DNA of 64,000 nucleotides from Sarcocystis neurona (GCA_000727475.1 KL647291.1:1415148-1479147); one strand, 5' to 3'. Counted from the stretch's first letter, positions 44,160-56,625 are shown. Notes: generated by a model not told the origin, from the sequence alone. A program made the numbers and translations.

Positions 44160-47100
44160 GCCGGAGTAGCGTAAGATGGCCGTAGTAGGAGTTGTCAGTG
44201 GACGGCCTGTCTCTATCGGACACGTTGGAGCTACTGCTCAGAAACAACGTGGTGCCCTGCTTTGCCTTCCGTTCACTTTCAACACTAACACATCGCTACG
44301 AGTTCACATTCTTTCCGGCTGGCCACTTGTGGACATTGGATCGGGACACCTGTACTCAACGCGCTGCATACCATAGGACAACAGAGTACAACCCACAAAG
44401 GCTTTCAGGCACCTCCATCACGGCCTGGTGGGTAACGCGCCTTGTCATGGTGCAGTGGTGGCTGAAAGGGCGCGCGAGGCATGTTTATTGGTCTTCACGC
44501 CCCACAAGGACTGCAAAATCGAGATAGTTAACGGGGTACTCTCTCTCCAGTAGCATGTCTTGGCCCCCTAGACACCACGCGGGGCGACTTGGTGGGAACG
44601 ACGACAGTTCTGCGGGGTGCATACACTGCTTCGATCCGCGCAGAACGTTCTTTCACCGAAGTAACCACACGCTGTGAGCGGGTTGCCGCCCTCACCGAGG
44701 TTGTGCTTGTTCCGCAGTGATAGACACAGCATTAGCGCGTCCGCTGTGACGAGTTTCATGGTAAGATCAAAAACCTCATTCTTCTTACACAAATGTGAAT
44801 CCAACTAACACTACCCGGGCGAGCGGCAGCTACGGACACCGGGCGTTTCTTGCACGAGGGTGGACAGAAATTGGTCGAGGGGAGAGCCCAAAGCAGCGTT
44901 CAGGTCAGACACATGTACCTTTGGCGGACGGCAGCATCCTCCTTTCTGCTTGCTGGTCTACAGCGTCGTGGATGTTTTAGCTGTTCACCACACAACCAGT
45001 GTGCGGTGGCTGTGCGTAACTTCTCTCTCCCAAAAAGGAATTCTGCACTGCTGCTACAGAAAGACTATCTTCACTCTCGTTCTGATTCAGATATTTCGTG
45101 TCTGCGAGTAACCATTAAGTAGACAGCGGCACTGAGGAATCACGTGTCGCACCTTGCTCGCGTAGTTGCATGTCTGACGGTTCTAACGGTGCGTCGTCCG
45201 GCGCAAACTCTGACGCAAGTCGTTTGACAAGGTGTGGTACTGCATGTTGTCCTCTAGCGTTTCGCCGTCCGACGGTGGGTCCCGCGCTGTCCCTGCAGCC
45301 ACAAACCCATGCGGGCGACCTCCACCATGCTGTATGCATCCTCCACGAAAGAGTGGATTTGAAGCAGTTGTCCACTGCTCCGGAAGATGGTACACGTCAC
45401 TTTCTGCTCCAGTTGTGTCAGAGCGTGTCTGACAATGACGCGTCAGAGATGAAAGACGCGGTAGGGTCCAGTGATCCTCTACAGTGGACAAATATGTCAA
45501 GAGAGTTGGCCGCGGCGCAATCACCTTCGAGTTCGCCATTGATTTCCCACTTTGCCTGCAACCTGGAAGAATGCCGGCTGCTGCGGTCACTACGTCAATG
45601 GAGGTCTTGCGAAGGGCGGGACTTGAGCCGACAATTTTACATGGACACAGAAGGAATGCACAGGAAAACACGGAGAATGGAATCAGAGTACCGGCGCGCG
45701 GACGAACGATGAACCAACGAATCTCCGCCGCTAGCTGCTACGACTGTGGTGCCTCAGACGACCCCCGCTTATGCTCAACTAAAACCTACTGCTGCCACGC
45801 GAAATGGTGAGGTGATGCGTGTGTTATTCATCATGAACGAGACTGCCAGAGGTTGCCAGGCGGAAAAAGAAGGCTGACCATTACTTGGGAGCCCACCGGC
45901 GCACGCAAGCTCCACCCCGTAGGCGCTCCGCTGCGAAGTGCTCTCCGTCCTCCGAAGGCTGAGTAGTAGAATTACCGTAGTGACTACGTACAGGCATAAA
46001 CTCTTTGCATATTCGTGTGCGTTGAATACTCACTCTCTCCCTGGAGAGAAGCATGGTGGCAATGTTTCTTCCGTTTCAATGTTGCGCTCAAAGGCCAACA
46101 CCACTTTGCCATCCATTCACTCCTAGAAGGAATCTGAATGAAGGGGACGACAAAAGTAAACGTCAAGTGAATAGCTTCTCACCTCAAAGCTGATCTCAGA
46201 AGCAGTGGACCCGCTTAAAGCCTATGCTGATCTCTCTCTACTCTGTGCATGGCCACGGGTGGCGACGCTGCGCCCGCACACGCTGCTACACGTGTCAAGT
46301 AAGCCACTTTACTTGGAATTCTCCTCGTGCATCTGGAAGGGCATAGAATGAGGATAGTGGATTTGGTGTGTTCGTAGAGACACTGTAATGCCGGTGCGCC
46401 GACAGCATGACAAGAAACCAGCGAAGAACGGAAAAATTGGTCGGCTTCACGTAGGAGGACCACAGGCGGACGTTCTTGTTGTGAGAGCGGACGCTCTCGT
46501 GTTGCGAACCCCGTACCCACAGGTACTCCGGTCAATGCACAGAGCTGCTTAATGTAACATTGCTGCAGTATCGGACTGACCACCCAGCCACCATGTCACT
46601 CTAGCATGAGGCGAAAGGAGTTTGTCTTTTAGAGAAAGGCGACAGTCTTTCTCTCATGCGTTTTCCTTCAACACCGCGGTACATTCGGAGGGACACGGCG
46701 AAAGAGATGTGGAGGCACATGGCACATCTGCGAATGGAGTGATTTTGCGTAAAAGTCTAACGATATAACGACTCGTCATGGGTCGCCCACATTCGGATGC
46801 ACCGGTCCCCGCGCCTGAAAGACGAAATCGGAAGCGTAAATCCTCAGGTGGCTGAGCTGTCACCAGGGCGTTAGTTCCATAGGTGTGCAAATCCACATTG
46901 AACGAAGGCAATTCTCTATGGAAAACGTTTCACCCTATGTTTTGTAAAAGCAAAGCCAAATAGTGAAAGTAGTGGCCGTCCTCATGGACTGACCAGTCAC
47001 CAGGGACCCGTAGTCATCAGCGGACACAACCAACGTTAACTGCTTAGCAGCACGCAAATAGCACGTCAAACAGGCGTCCACCCATGTCGCAGCATTGCGA

Positions 47101-49033
47101 AGAGCGTCTCAAAACGCTTCTCCTCCACTGTTAACAACCGTTACGACGCCGTGCAGCCTGGAAGTTGGTCAGTGCTCTTTCAGGTGTATGGGCGAAGGAA
47201 CAGGGGAACACACGGATCCGCGACCGGCTACGCCGTTGTGCATGCACGAGTTTGTCAGTCTAACATCGGCAAGTGAAGATGCGAACAGTTTCGAGTTACC
47301 CTCCCGTGCATTCAGGTGCTCGTCGACGTCACCCAATCCTCAGTCTACGCCAGGGGTCCGTGTCATTTCACTATGCGTGTTGGTGCTTGGTAACAGCGTT
47401 GGCTCTCTCGTGCTAACGCCGAGCCCTTTACGTATTTGCTTCACACAACCGCAGAAGGAAAACTAGCACTTGACCTTCAATGAACTATTCAGAAGATTTG
47501 AAATTCGTTAGACAGCCAGCAACAAGCTTTCAACCTGTCAAAAAGGTTCTTTCTGTCCACTGCGCGCGCGAAATGCTGCCACTGCCAACCTGCGAACGAC
47601 CCGCAGATGTTACGGCAGAGAACGCGACACCGGTACTCGCGAGCCGAACTCCAAGAACGTTCGCAGGGAGAACAACCCAGCGGAGGTTGTAGCTCTCAGC
47701 TTTTAGCGGAAGTCCAAATTCAGTTTCTTGTCAGTGGTAAGGCAACGACGGCGTAGCCACACAGTAAGCCGTGTTGAAAGCTAGCTTCCTGACAGTGTCA
47801 ACGTTGTATCAGTGAATCACATGTAATACGCCTGCCCTACGGCGCTCGCAACTGGTAGAAATTGTAGCCCGTGTAAATGTGTACCATTTACACATTAGTG
47901 CAAGTTCGCCAGTTGCTGGAGCGCATCCACACGTGTGTGTGTGTGTGTGTGGTCGTTGTGATCAGAAGTCCCCGCAAGGGGACGCGGATCGCGCGCTCTT
48001 GCGTGCGCTGATCGGCTCACAAAAACAGTGCTAGGAAGGATGCCTGGAAACGCGGACGGACGTCTGACAACCTCCCTCACCAAGCTGTTGCAAAGTAGAG
48101 GAGGACGAATGTATGCAATACAGAGCTTAATTATACAACAAAGCACCAGCCACAGTTAGTCACGTCACCTGCAAGTCATCACGTTTGCTTGCAGCACGCA
48201 TCATCAATCGAAAAACGCGAAATCTATGCTCGCGCAGGGACAACACCACCGCATTTCCACTTGACACGCTCTGTGGGATGCCACGGGTTTAACTCGCTAT
48301 TTGCATACCCTGTCCCTGGCCGCAAAAAATTCCTGTATTCCGAAGAAGAACCTGCTTCGGCATTCGGGGCTACAGTCCATTGACTGAAACAGTCACACAT
48401 TGGTCAGATTTGTAGAACGACGAGCAGCGGAGTACACACAATGCGAGACCGTTCTCTACGACGTGTGTTCTTTGAATCTATACTACTACTCGACGGCATA
48501 CCGTTGTTCTACTTCTCGCCGACACATCGGTGCATAACACGTTTCTATTCCGGGTACAGCTCTATGGTGTTGTTCAGCTGTAGTGCGCAGTAACGATGCA
48601 AAGGCTACACAGTAGAGTACGAAACCCTTCCACATGGGAGAGAGCTGCGTACTTCTCATCGGCACACCTGCATTCGCTATTCAGTAGAGGATATGCAGCG
48701 GTGTGCCTTATGTAATGAAGGGATCACCTCGCTAGCAAGCGACGCGTAGTTCCTTGACTGCGCCTTGTTGATACAGACTGACCTCTGAGGGCTTTGATAC
48801 ACAAGTGAAACTACTTTTTGCATACAACTCAAACCGGATATCCCGAAAGGGACAGCAACTTGTATCCGCTGCGTGTCAAGTCACGAGGGGGCCACCTGAG
48901 CTTGTCCAGGGTGAAGGAGCGCATCCTGAAAGTGCTCCTGGGGGGAACTCGAGGTCAGCGACACTTCGGGAAGTGAGTGCTCAAGCCGCGTGCGTCGCAC
49001 TTTGGTGACTCAAGGAAGGTGCAGCATGGAGAT
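44160..49033. other. Repeat-poor stretch with only uncertain ORFs
   Basis: Balanced base composition with no CAG arrays. The longest ATG frame is 45170-45712 (listed). Other frames, such as 46215-46583 minus and 47095-47466 plus, are near the length expected by chance and show no motif. A (GT)n tract lies at about 47935-47951. I see no tRNA or rRNA. Confidence 0.5.
45170..45712 (+). CDS. Hypothetical protein, 180 aa, uncertain
   Basis: ATG frame of mixed composition with acidic and basic segments and several Cys; no motif, signal peptide or repeat. Start context is weak (T at -3). A 162-codon frame on the minus strand (45183-45671) overlaps it almost completely, so strand choice is not secure. 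Frames of this length can arise by chance about once in a window of this size. Confidence 0.25.
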   Translation: MSDGSNGASSGANSDASRLTRCGTACCPLAFRRPTVGPALSLQPQTHAGDLHHAVCILHERVDLKQLSTAPEDGTRHFLLQLCQSVSDNDASEMKDAVGSSDPLQWTNMSRELAAAQSPSSSPLISHFACNLEECRLLRSLRQWRSCEGRDLSRQFYMDTEGMHRKTRRMESEYRRADER

Positions 49034-50476
49034 TCACATTTCCTGCGGCATCCCCGTGTGCTGTGTAAGTAAGGGACACGGAGGATGAAATGCAGGCACG
49101 AACCCGGAAGGATTTGCTGCAGTACAGTACATTACAGCCGGAGGTGGGCAATGCTTTACTTCTACATAACCGCGGCAGGTCATACAAGGAATATGAACCA
49201 CCCTGATGTCCGCCGCAGCGTGCGGGTGCGCGGAAGCCATCCCTTCTGTACTGCCGTGCAGATGAGGACAATGAGGATGAGGAGGGGGGAGGGCAACTGC
49301 AACGCACGGATGCGCCCCGTGTGCTGCGGGTGGAGAAGTCAGTTCCGGGATACATGGCCAACAACAACAACAACCGATACGGTGACCGGGATACGGGCGA
49401 ACGGGCGCAGCCTGGACAGCCACGTTCTCAATTGCATGCATCCCGTATTGTCCTATTTCAGGTTGTGGTGCAGTAGGGAAAGAAAGGGCGGGCGCGGCCG
49501 CTGCAGTATAGCCGGGCTCGCAGCCAGCCGGATTCAAGTAGGCTTCCTGCGTCAGGATTTGTGGATGGAACGGAGCAGCAGACGCCGCTCCAACAGGGAG
49601 GCTAGTCGTTGACCGTTGCGTCGTAGAGTCAGGCTGCGCAGAAATCTGCTGAGCCGGTTGGAAGTGCCATTCCCCACTAGAGTTCGTGGGCGTGACGGTC
49701 AGTAATGCTGAGCTCCCGTTTGCGCCTAGCGCCACTGCGCTCTGCTGCACGGAAGGAGCAGCGAAGGCGTCATGGCCTGCCGCAGTTGCGTACAGCTGGT
49801 GACCAGGATGTTTGCTATCTCGTGCGTCTATAACCTCTGGCGTGTCACCTTCGGGCCACGCGTATAGTAGGTAACCTTCTGGCAAATAAAGACCTGCGAC
49901 AGCCACTGAAGGGCGCTGTGTAATCGGAACTGCGTTCGTTTCGGCGTGACTACTCTCTGCTGTCCCGTAATCCGTAGCAGTTGCTACGCCGTGATCCCGG
50001 CGTCGTCGTGTTCCGGTAGATGTGTCGGAAGTAGGTGTGTCGGAAGCAGCTGTCTCGGAAGTCACCACCCCGCACGCACCTCCGTCTCCGGTGCACTCCA
50101 CAGCGTGTGTGCACGTCACGGGCGGTGCCGCAGCTGCACAGTCCCTAAAGGGTTTCTTCTTCTTTCCATGTGATGATTTGGCTGTTGAGCCATTCGTCTG
50201 TTGTCTGTGTGGTGACTGTGGACTGCTGCGTCTCATGCGCCAGAAACCCACTTCAAAGCGTTGTTCCCCTGCCGGCTGATCAGCAGGTGAGTTGGCGGTT
50301 TTGGCGCCGTTCTCACCTCCCCAGCATATAGTGGGCACCACCAGTGCAGCCAGGGCTACTACGGTATTAAAAACTGCCACCAAGGGTACTTTCGGTATTC
50401 GCCTATATACTCTTTGCCTCGGCACCCACCTACAACTGAGCGGATTCTTGTTGAGAATTCGCAGTTGCGACGACAT
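49034..50476 (-). CDS. Signal-anchored hypothetical protein, His/Cys/Pro-rich C-terminus, 480 aa
   Basis: Single-exon frame from ATG 50476 to TGA 49036-49034. Residues 1-31 are basic (RILNKNPLSCRWVPRQRVYR), followed by a hydrophobic segment about 32-54 (LVAVFNTVVALAALVVP), which suggests a signal-anchor and a secretory or membrane protein. The middle is Ser/Thr-rich. The last 110 residues are unusually rich in Cys, His and Pro (C-C-C-C-W-P-C, P-P-P-H-P-H-C-P-H-L-H, P-C-M-T-C-R), hinting at metal binding or disulphides, with no match to a zinc-finger family I know. A frame this long is very unlikely by chance at this composition and it is free of CAG repeats. I do not recognise the family; it resembles neither the TA4-type surface antigens nor rhoptry kinases. 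Confidence 0.75.
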   Translation of the reverse strand: MSSQLRILNKNPLSCRWVPRQRVYRRIPKVPLVAVFNTVVALAALVVPTICWGGENGAKTANSPADQPAGEQRFEVGFWRMRRSSPQSPHRQQTNGSTAKSSHGKKKKPFRDCAAAAPPVTCTHAVECTGDGGACGVVTSETAASDTPTSDTSTGTRRRRDHGVATATDYGTAESSHAETNAVPITQRPSVAVAGLYLPEGYLLYAWPEGDTPEVIDARDSKHPGHQLYATAAGHDAFAAPSVQQSAVALGANGSSALLTVTPTNSSGEWHFQPAQQISAQPDSTTQRSTTSLPVGAASAAPFHPQILTQEAYLNPAGCEPGYTAAAAPALSFPTAPQPEIGQYGMHAIENVAVQAAPVRPYPGHRIGCCCCWPCIPELTSPPAAHGAHPCVAVALPPPHPHCPHLHGSTEGMASAHPHAAADIRVVHIPCMTCRGYVEVKHCPPPAVMYCTAANPSGFVPAFHPPCPLLTQHTGMPQEM

Positions 50477-53461
50477 GATGGGGGACAGTTCACGTGTGGG
50501 ATGTAGAGACGCCCTGCCAGAGATGGGGAAACAACGTCAGCAAAGGAGAATGGCGCTACAGGTGCTGGAGAGAGTACCATCGGACCCGCGGCAAAGAGTC
50601 AACAGAGAGCCACGTCGTCAGTCACTGTCTGTTGACAACGCTGCGGGAAAAGTTTTGTACGTCGGATGTGAAGATGTGTCCTCAACATCAGCAAGGGATG
50701 ACGGAGCGACAAAATGGGGAAAGTCAAGCAGGCGAGGCCTGAGCTACGAGGTGTCACAGCGAACCCGCGCTATGAAAGTCGAGACCCAGCCAAGGTGGTC
50801 CGAAGGTACCGAAGCTCACTGTCACGCTGTTACTTCACTCAGTCACATTTGAGCACTTTTAAAATCCGTACATTCTGGAAGGTCGGGCGGACTACAGGGA
50901 CAGCCCGCACACCGCGGTCAGGAGAGACCACAAGGGACCACCATTGTGTTGCGTCTCGTTTACAGGCACAGTTCAACAGGAGGGTCCGTATATGTAGGAG
51001 GGTGACACCGGGAGATGGCATGTGAATACAACCGCGCACCAGCACCGTACAACTGCGATAACATTTGGTGTGTAATAGGCTAGGCTGCCTCAGCGAAGAC
51101 TGCAGCCCGTCTCAATTTATATGCGTCGATCCTGGCTGAAGAAGACCGGCTTTTGCGGTAGGCCGCCCGCTCTTTGGAACCACTGTTATACGGGAGTCCC
51201 GATGTATCGTGTGGAGTGGTAAACACCTGACGGTGAGCATTTTGAGCCCCGGATTGTATCCTACTTTAGTGTTGTGTGCTCTTGCTGGAGACGCTCGGCC
51301 AAACACGTCAGACACTAGATTGCGTCGCTGCGCCTCGACGCGGTTGGGTGGTGTGGGAGCTCGAAGAAGGACAGCAGAGGCAGCAGCAGCAATAGCAGCA
51401 GTAGCACTAGCAGCAGCAGCAGCAATAACATATGACACTGACTGCTGCTGGGCACGTACACAGCAGCAGCAGCAGCACTGGAAAGAGCTATGACCGTGTA
51501 AACATGCTCGGATATACGTAGTCCTCTCCCCCGCTAACTCAGCAAGGGATTCCAGAAGCCGCTAAACATCCCATAGGAGCCCCATCTAGCAACGACGGGG
51601 AAAATGCTGCCGCTTCGCACTGGGCCGCTGGCCGCTGCGCTTACGTTACAGTTTTGGTGCACACACTCACATACACGCACGAACACACGCTCCCGCGCAG
51701 TGGAGGCCACTTACCCCGCGGAAGAACACACGCACTCATGTTCGCGGAGTTGTTTTAATTAGCGAGGGGTCCTCCCGCAGCTCCCTTCATTCTTACTGTT
51801 CCTTGTCCGCGACCTCCGGCTGTCCCTTCTACTCCGTCTCCTACTCCCTGTCGTCCTCCTTCACCTGCTGCTGCAGATATCGTTGCGCCACCCGCTGTGG
51901 GTGGTATTACGCCCGCCGGCGCCGCGCCTTTGCCTCGTGCTGCTTCGCCGTTTGATGTTAGTCTTTCCTGTTCTGGTGGTACAAGTGTTCTGGTATGAAG
52001 TGACGCTGCTGATGGAGGCGCGCTTCAAGCTACCCGCTCACGCTGCTCCCACTGGTGCCGCTCCTGCCACCTGCATCCTTATCAGTGACTCTTACCGTGC
52101 GCTCAACACTGCTGCTGCTGCGGCTCTCGTTCGTGTTGATGCAGTCGCTGTTGAACCGCCGGTCATAATTAGTATTGCTGTCGTGATTGCTACACTGATC
52201 GATCGTGCTGTGCTGCTGCGGCGACTACTTCAGTAGTACTTTTCGCTAAGCTTCCTGATGTTGGTGGTGTGTGAATCGTAACCTGCTGTGGCGTGCTGCA
52301 GTGCAAGGTGCTCCTCAGCAAGCAAATGTCACTACCTCGATTACGGCTGCCGGTGCTGCTGTTGCTACTGCTTCAAAAGTCTCTATCGCTGCTGCCCCCA
52401 GAACTGCTGCTCCCTTAATCTGTGCTGCTGCTGCTGCTGCTTCGTCAACTGCAATCGTTTTTGAGTCGATAACTGCTACTCCCTTCCTCCCCGTAAGTGG
52501 CGGTGCAAGGTTGTCTTCCAAAAGGGCGCTGCCACGTTGATAACTGCTGTTAACTGCTGTGGTTTTCTGTCGCATAGCTGAGGACAAAACACCCATGCAT
52601 GCCTGGAAAAACGTAGGATCCGAGGAGAGTGGCACCACGGTGTATCCTTCACGCAATCGGTATTCTTTGTGAACTCGACTGCCTCATTAAAGAAAAAATC
52701 ACCTGAGTTTTCTGGTTTCTGACTTCTCACAGGACACCAGCTGCGCCTTCTAGTTCTAGAAATGTCTAGTGAGCCAGGACGAAGGGATACGTACCTGAAC
52801 AGACCTGTACTCTCCTATGCATACACATGGGTACATTAATGTTTGGTTACGTCGGAGCACATAACTACATAATTCTACAGATTTCGTATCCAAGTGTGCA
52901 CAGATAGATGAAGGACGGAATCGCATGCTCACTGGAATGAGAAACTACGTAGGCGTTTGTCCCAAATCGAAAGAGCATCCGCTCTAAAGGGCCTGCACTG
53001 CTTCATTACTTTCACAACTGCACGACATGAATTCAGAAAAATTGGACGTATCTAAGCTCCATCGCGCGTTCCAGGTGACCTACTGGAAGCGTACGCACAC
53101 GTTCTAACTACTGGCATATATGTACTTACTCTTTGTCTGCAGCGAGAGCTAAGCGACCCCAACGCTGTCTGTACGTCTCCATATGTATATGTACATCTGT
53201 GTATAACCGCACGTGTATCTGCTTATAAAGCGTAGCCGGTCGCGTCTAATTCTCTGCAGAATACATCTATGTGACGCCCTGTCTGCAACTGAAGGACTCA
53301 CTCTTTTGGACTACGGCGACGAAGCCCGATGTCCACTGAATACTACTGGAAGCCACTGGTCTCCTTTTTACCATCCTGTGAAGCTGTGGATGTCATGCAG
53401 GCATTCAATGTACAAGCATATATACAGATGTGCGTTTATTTGTGGATATGTGTAGCTACAC
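50477..53461. other. Spacer with Ala/Val/Pro-rich remnant
   Basis: 50477-51780 shows no convincing gene apart from a short CAG-rich patch at about 51375-51480. 51798-52540 holds the coding remnant listed below, and 52560-53460 shows nothing beyond short frames. Confidence 0.5.
51798..52540 (+). pseudogene. Ala/Val/Pro-rich coding remnant, frame broken
   Basis: Three consecutive plus-strand segments share a striking Ala/Pro/Val/Thr composition and GCT codon rhythm but lie in three different frames: about 51798-51993, 51994-52236 (ending RVDAVAVEPPVIISIAVVIA and beyond, then a stop) and 52271-52540. Either two frameshifts have broken one gene, or these are exons with introns too short to recognise. 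No family assigned. Confidence 0.3.
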
Positions 53462-54004
53462 ATGAGAACGGCGACAACATACAGGCCTGTGGTAGAGATT
53501 GTGCGGACAGTCCTACAGGAATACACACGAACAGCGGTCCTGTTCGGAAAGGTGTCACCTTTCTCACCCTCGACGGCTCCCGAAAACCTCCGCATATCAT
53601 GTTACAATACGTATGAGATTCCTTTTTGCAAAGCTATTGCTAAGAGTACTTCTTCACTGTCACCTCCTGTTCCAGAGACTCGTGTATTTCCGACCAGCAA
53701 TATTTACTTCACATCCGTAGCTAGTGCTTGGGAGTTTTCGCGTCTCGAAACTCTAGCAGAAGTGCTTCTGCAGTTCCCAGCGCCTGCACACCGTCTTTCC
53801 TGGCTGGCTCGGTTGACGCAGCGTAGCATACACTGGTCAGCGCGGCCTGTTGTAACACAAGAGAGTGAAATTGCCTCTCTCGGTATCTTCTGTGTCCCCT
53901 CGTGTTGTGCCGCCTCAGCGACGTTGTTCCCTGGGGCTACAGTCGGCGGGTCACGGTCCAGAAAAGCAAAATTGGTCGGGCAAAGGTCAAATGTAGTAAG
54001 CTAG
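53462..54004 (+). CDS. Hypothetical protein, 180 aa, uncertain
   Basis: ATG frame of mixed composition in the repeat-poor island, with no motif, signal peptide or repeat. Its length is borderline for chance in a sequence of this size. Beyond it, 54005-55761 shows only shorter frames without ATG or motif support. Confidence 0.22.
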   Translation: MRTATTYRPVVEIVRTVLQEYTRTAVLFGKVSPFSPSTAPENLRISCYNTYEIPFCKAIAKSTSSLSPPVPETRVFPTSNIYFTSVASAWEFSRLETLAEVLLQFPAPAHRLSWLARLTQRSIHWSARPVVTQESEIASLGIFCVPSCCAASATLFPGATVGGSRSRKAKLVGQRSNVVS

Positions 54005-55761
54005 GCTTGATCCTGTATCCATATTTTAAGGCTCGGACCTTAAATGGGCGAGCTGCTTGACGTCGCAGGTAGTAGCATCGCTCGCTGCATGTGCGTGGTG
54101 ACGGACAGTCCGTCTACACCAGGGTGCAACCCGCCACGGAGTGGGAAACACCAAAGTATGGTGGCTTTTGATAGCGGGTGGAGAAGGTTTCGAGTCTTTC
54201 AATGACGAGGGATAGCCTGTGCATAGCTTCGAGTGATTCGGAACTCAGAGGGACTCACCTTCCGCTGTGAAAAATCTGTCGTCCGCCCGCGTACCGGTTC
54301 TGCTTGTGAAACGCCGACAGCGAGTCTTCTCTGCTGGCGGTTGAAGCTGGCGGATATATTGGAAGAACAACTCGAAATATTACGAGCGGCCCAAAAGAGG
54401 GCTACTCCGCAGTCGGACCCAGGAAGCCTGACCGAAAGCTAATATCGGCAACGTATCTCGTGTCAGCATCCCCGCGAAAACCACGCTAGGTATTAGTGGA
54501 GTAATTCACACCGGTACGATATTTTCGACTTCGAGCTGGTTCATGTGATCCACCATGCTCCTTCCTCGCGTCGCCCCTCCGTACCTTGATTTCCAGCACA
54601 CCGATTATTGCTGCCTGCTTTTTTCCTCTCGATAGCGTGTGACTACCAAACCTCAGGGCGTACAGGTCTGCGCTCCCCGCGGGAACGTTCCGCACGCACG
54701 GTTGACAGCGAAGGTTGCAATTTTTGTTCGTTAAGAACAAGCACTTTTCCGCGAACCACCTTGGGGTTTGCATCATGTGAAAAGGTCGAGCTGGACGGAG
54801 TCTCAAAGGAGCCAAGCGTAGCGGTTAACGTCTTGTCATTTTGTATTCGCCCCGACAGAGCTGCACACTGTCAGCTAAATTTGGTTACAGTCGCAAATCA
54901 CGACAGTATGTTGTTGGGTCTCTCCATACGGGCCACCATTATCACGTTCGTTGCTCGATACTGCGTACACAGCAGGGTGTCAGCTAAACGGGGCCACACT
55001 TGGAAATTATGTCGTGTTTTGGTGAAATTCCTTACAGCCCCCCTGTACCGGGTGCTTTGGTAATTTCAACAGTTGAAAGAAGCCGCAACTTTTGCATAGG
55101 GGAACTGCGTGCTGCGCGGAGTAGTTTTCTCGGGGAGGTGAGAAGTGCTCCTGTTGCTTGTGTGTGTTCGAGAGGCGCAAAGCAGCGGAGACGAGCAAAG
55201 CGTGTCAATTGATGCCCGCCTTAACGTTCAGGAAGTCTCTCTGTAGTTGGCGGGGGCTCCTAGGCGGAAGCGCGCCCGCTGTACGAGTCTCTTTTTAATC
55301 GTTCACCTTCTTCATTGTGGCCCTCCTACGAATCGTTTTGTTGACTCGCGGTTTACGCGAAACCTTTCTATTCACGACTGCAGAGGGAACTCGGGTTCGG
55401 CGGCCGTCGAGGATATTCATTTTCACAAAGCTGTTCGTCTCAAGGAGTACATTTTGATCACTACAACGCATTAGGATGCAACGACTACTCTTTGTCTTTC
55501 GCATATTATAATTTATGGCCTCGATACATGTAAGGCGCGCGTGTATTCTTGAGCTTCTTGTACACACGTGTGCAAACGTACGCGTGCACGCCAAAGCCAG
55601 CTTTTTGTCGTGTTTGCCCGGTAACCAGTGATATCCGTTTCGGCACCCGAAAATACTTCTGCCTCACGTTCGCGGCTGTTTTGCAAGCAGCGGTAGAATC
55701 GTCTCTGCAGTAGCACGCTGTTGTTTTTGCGCTCTTTTGATGTAGGTATGGCCGCTCGGAA

Positions 55762-56400
55762 ATGGGGAGTGCACGTTTCCGCAGCCGTCCTGCGTGTCCT
55801 GCAAAATTCGTTTGGTCTTGCGTCACTCTCTGTGTTTTGGTTTTTCTTGAGCACCACACTGTCGTAGACGTACCTTCTCAAATCGGTCACACAGCCCCTG
55901 AGTGTTCGTGGAGCCTTCATTCTCAGCAATTCTACCCGTGTGGATTAGAAACATCTGCAGAAATTGTTTATTTGTCTTTCTTACAGTATACTGCCGTCGC
56001 CTGCAGTTTCCCCATAACGGTAGTCCTGTATCTCTCTCCCTCTTTCTCGCGTACACAAAAATTTTCTCTGTCACACTTCTCGAAAACCCGCAGACTCCAC
56101 CAGCACTGCGCTACTCCTGATTCTTCGTTGTTGCGTCAAGTGATTATTTGCTGCCGTTTCTTTGCCGAGCTCCTCTTGTCTCCCCCATCTACATCTCTCT
56201 CTTCCACGTGCCCTGCAGCACCCGTAATCACACTAGGAAATTCAGCAGCGAGGAAAAAGCAGCAACTGCAGCTCCCGCGGAAACCACGAGTGCAGCGGCA
56301 ACACGAACGAACGATAAACGAAAGCACCGCACCGGACAAACCGGGAGACGTGGACAAGGCCCGCAACGTGGATGCGGAGCAGCAGCGGAAAGTCCACTAA
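55762..56400 (+). CDS. Possible hydrophobic protein, 212 aa, uncertain
   Basis: ATG 55762 in good context (GAAATGG). Residues about 10-35 are hydrophobic (FVWSCVTLCVLVFL), a second hydrophobic stretch follows around residues 70-95, and the C-terminus is charged. An overlapping frame from ATG 55748 also starts well (MAARKWGVHVSAAV) and stops after 39 codons. One of these may be the 5' end of the phosphatase gene next door, or they may be untranslated leader sequence. Confidence 0.28.
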   Translation: MGSARFRSRPACPAKFVWSCVTLCVLVFLEHHTVVDVPSQIGHTAPECSWSLHSQQFYPCGLETSAEIVYLSFLQYTAVACSFPITVVLYLSPSFSRTQKFSLSHFSKTRRLHQHCATPDSSLLRQVIICCRFFAELLLSPPSTSLSSTCPAAPVITLGNSAARKKQQLQLPRKPRVQRQHERTINESTAPDKPGDVDKARNVDAEQQRKVH

Positions 56401-56625
56401 CAGCGGAGACAGGAGGGACAGAGAAAAACTGCGACTTCAACGTCCGGTGGGGTCTCATCAAGTGGGCGTGCCGCTCTTCTCTCTTCTCGCCAACCCTACA
56501 CAAGCTGCGTCTGACGTGCAGCTCACCTGGTCGGAAAAAGTTGCAGCAGGGGCGGCCAGTAGCAGCTAAACGAGATCTCCCACATTCAGCAGGGAAAAAG
56601 GCGGCAGCAACAGCTGCGGAGCGCC

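Noticed and set aside
49085..49612. 175-aa plus ORF opposite the 480-aa gene
   Set aside because: Shadow of the longer minus-strand frame.
41300..56500. Retroelement, transposase or surface-antigen (TA4-type) genes in the repeat-poor island
   Set aside because: I looked for reverse transcriptase, integrase and six-Cys surface-antigen patterns in all frames and saw none.
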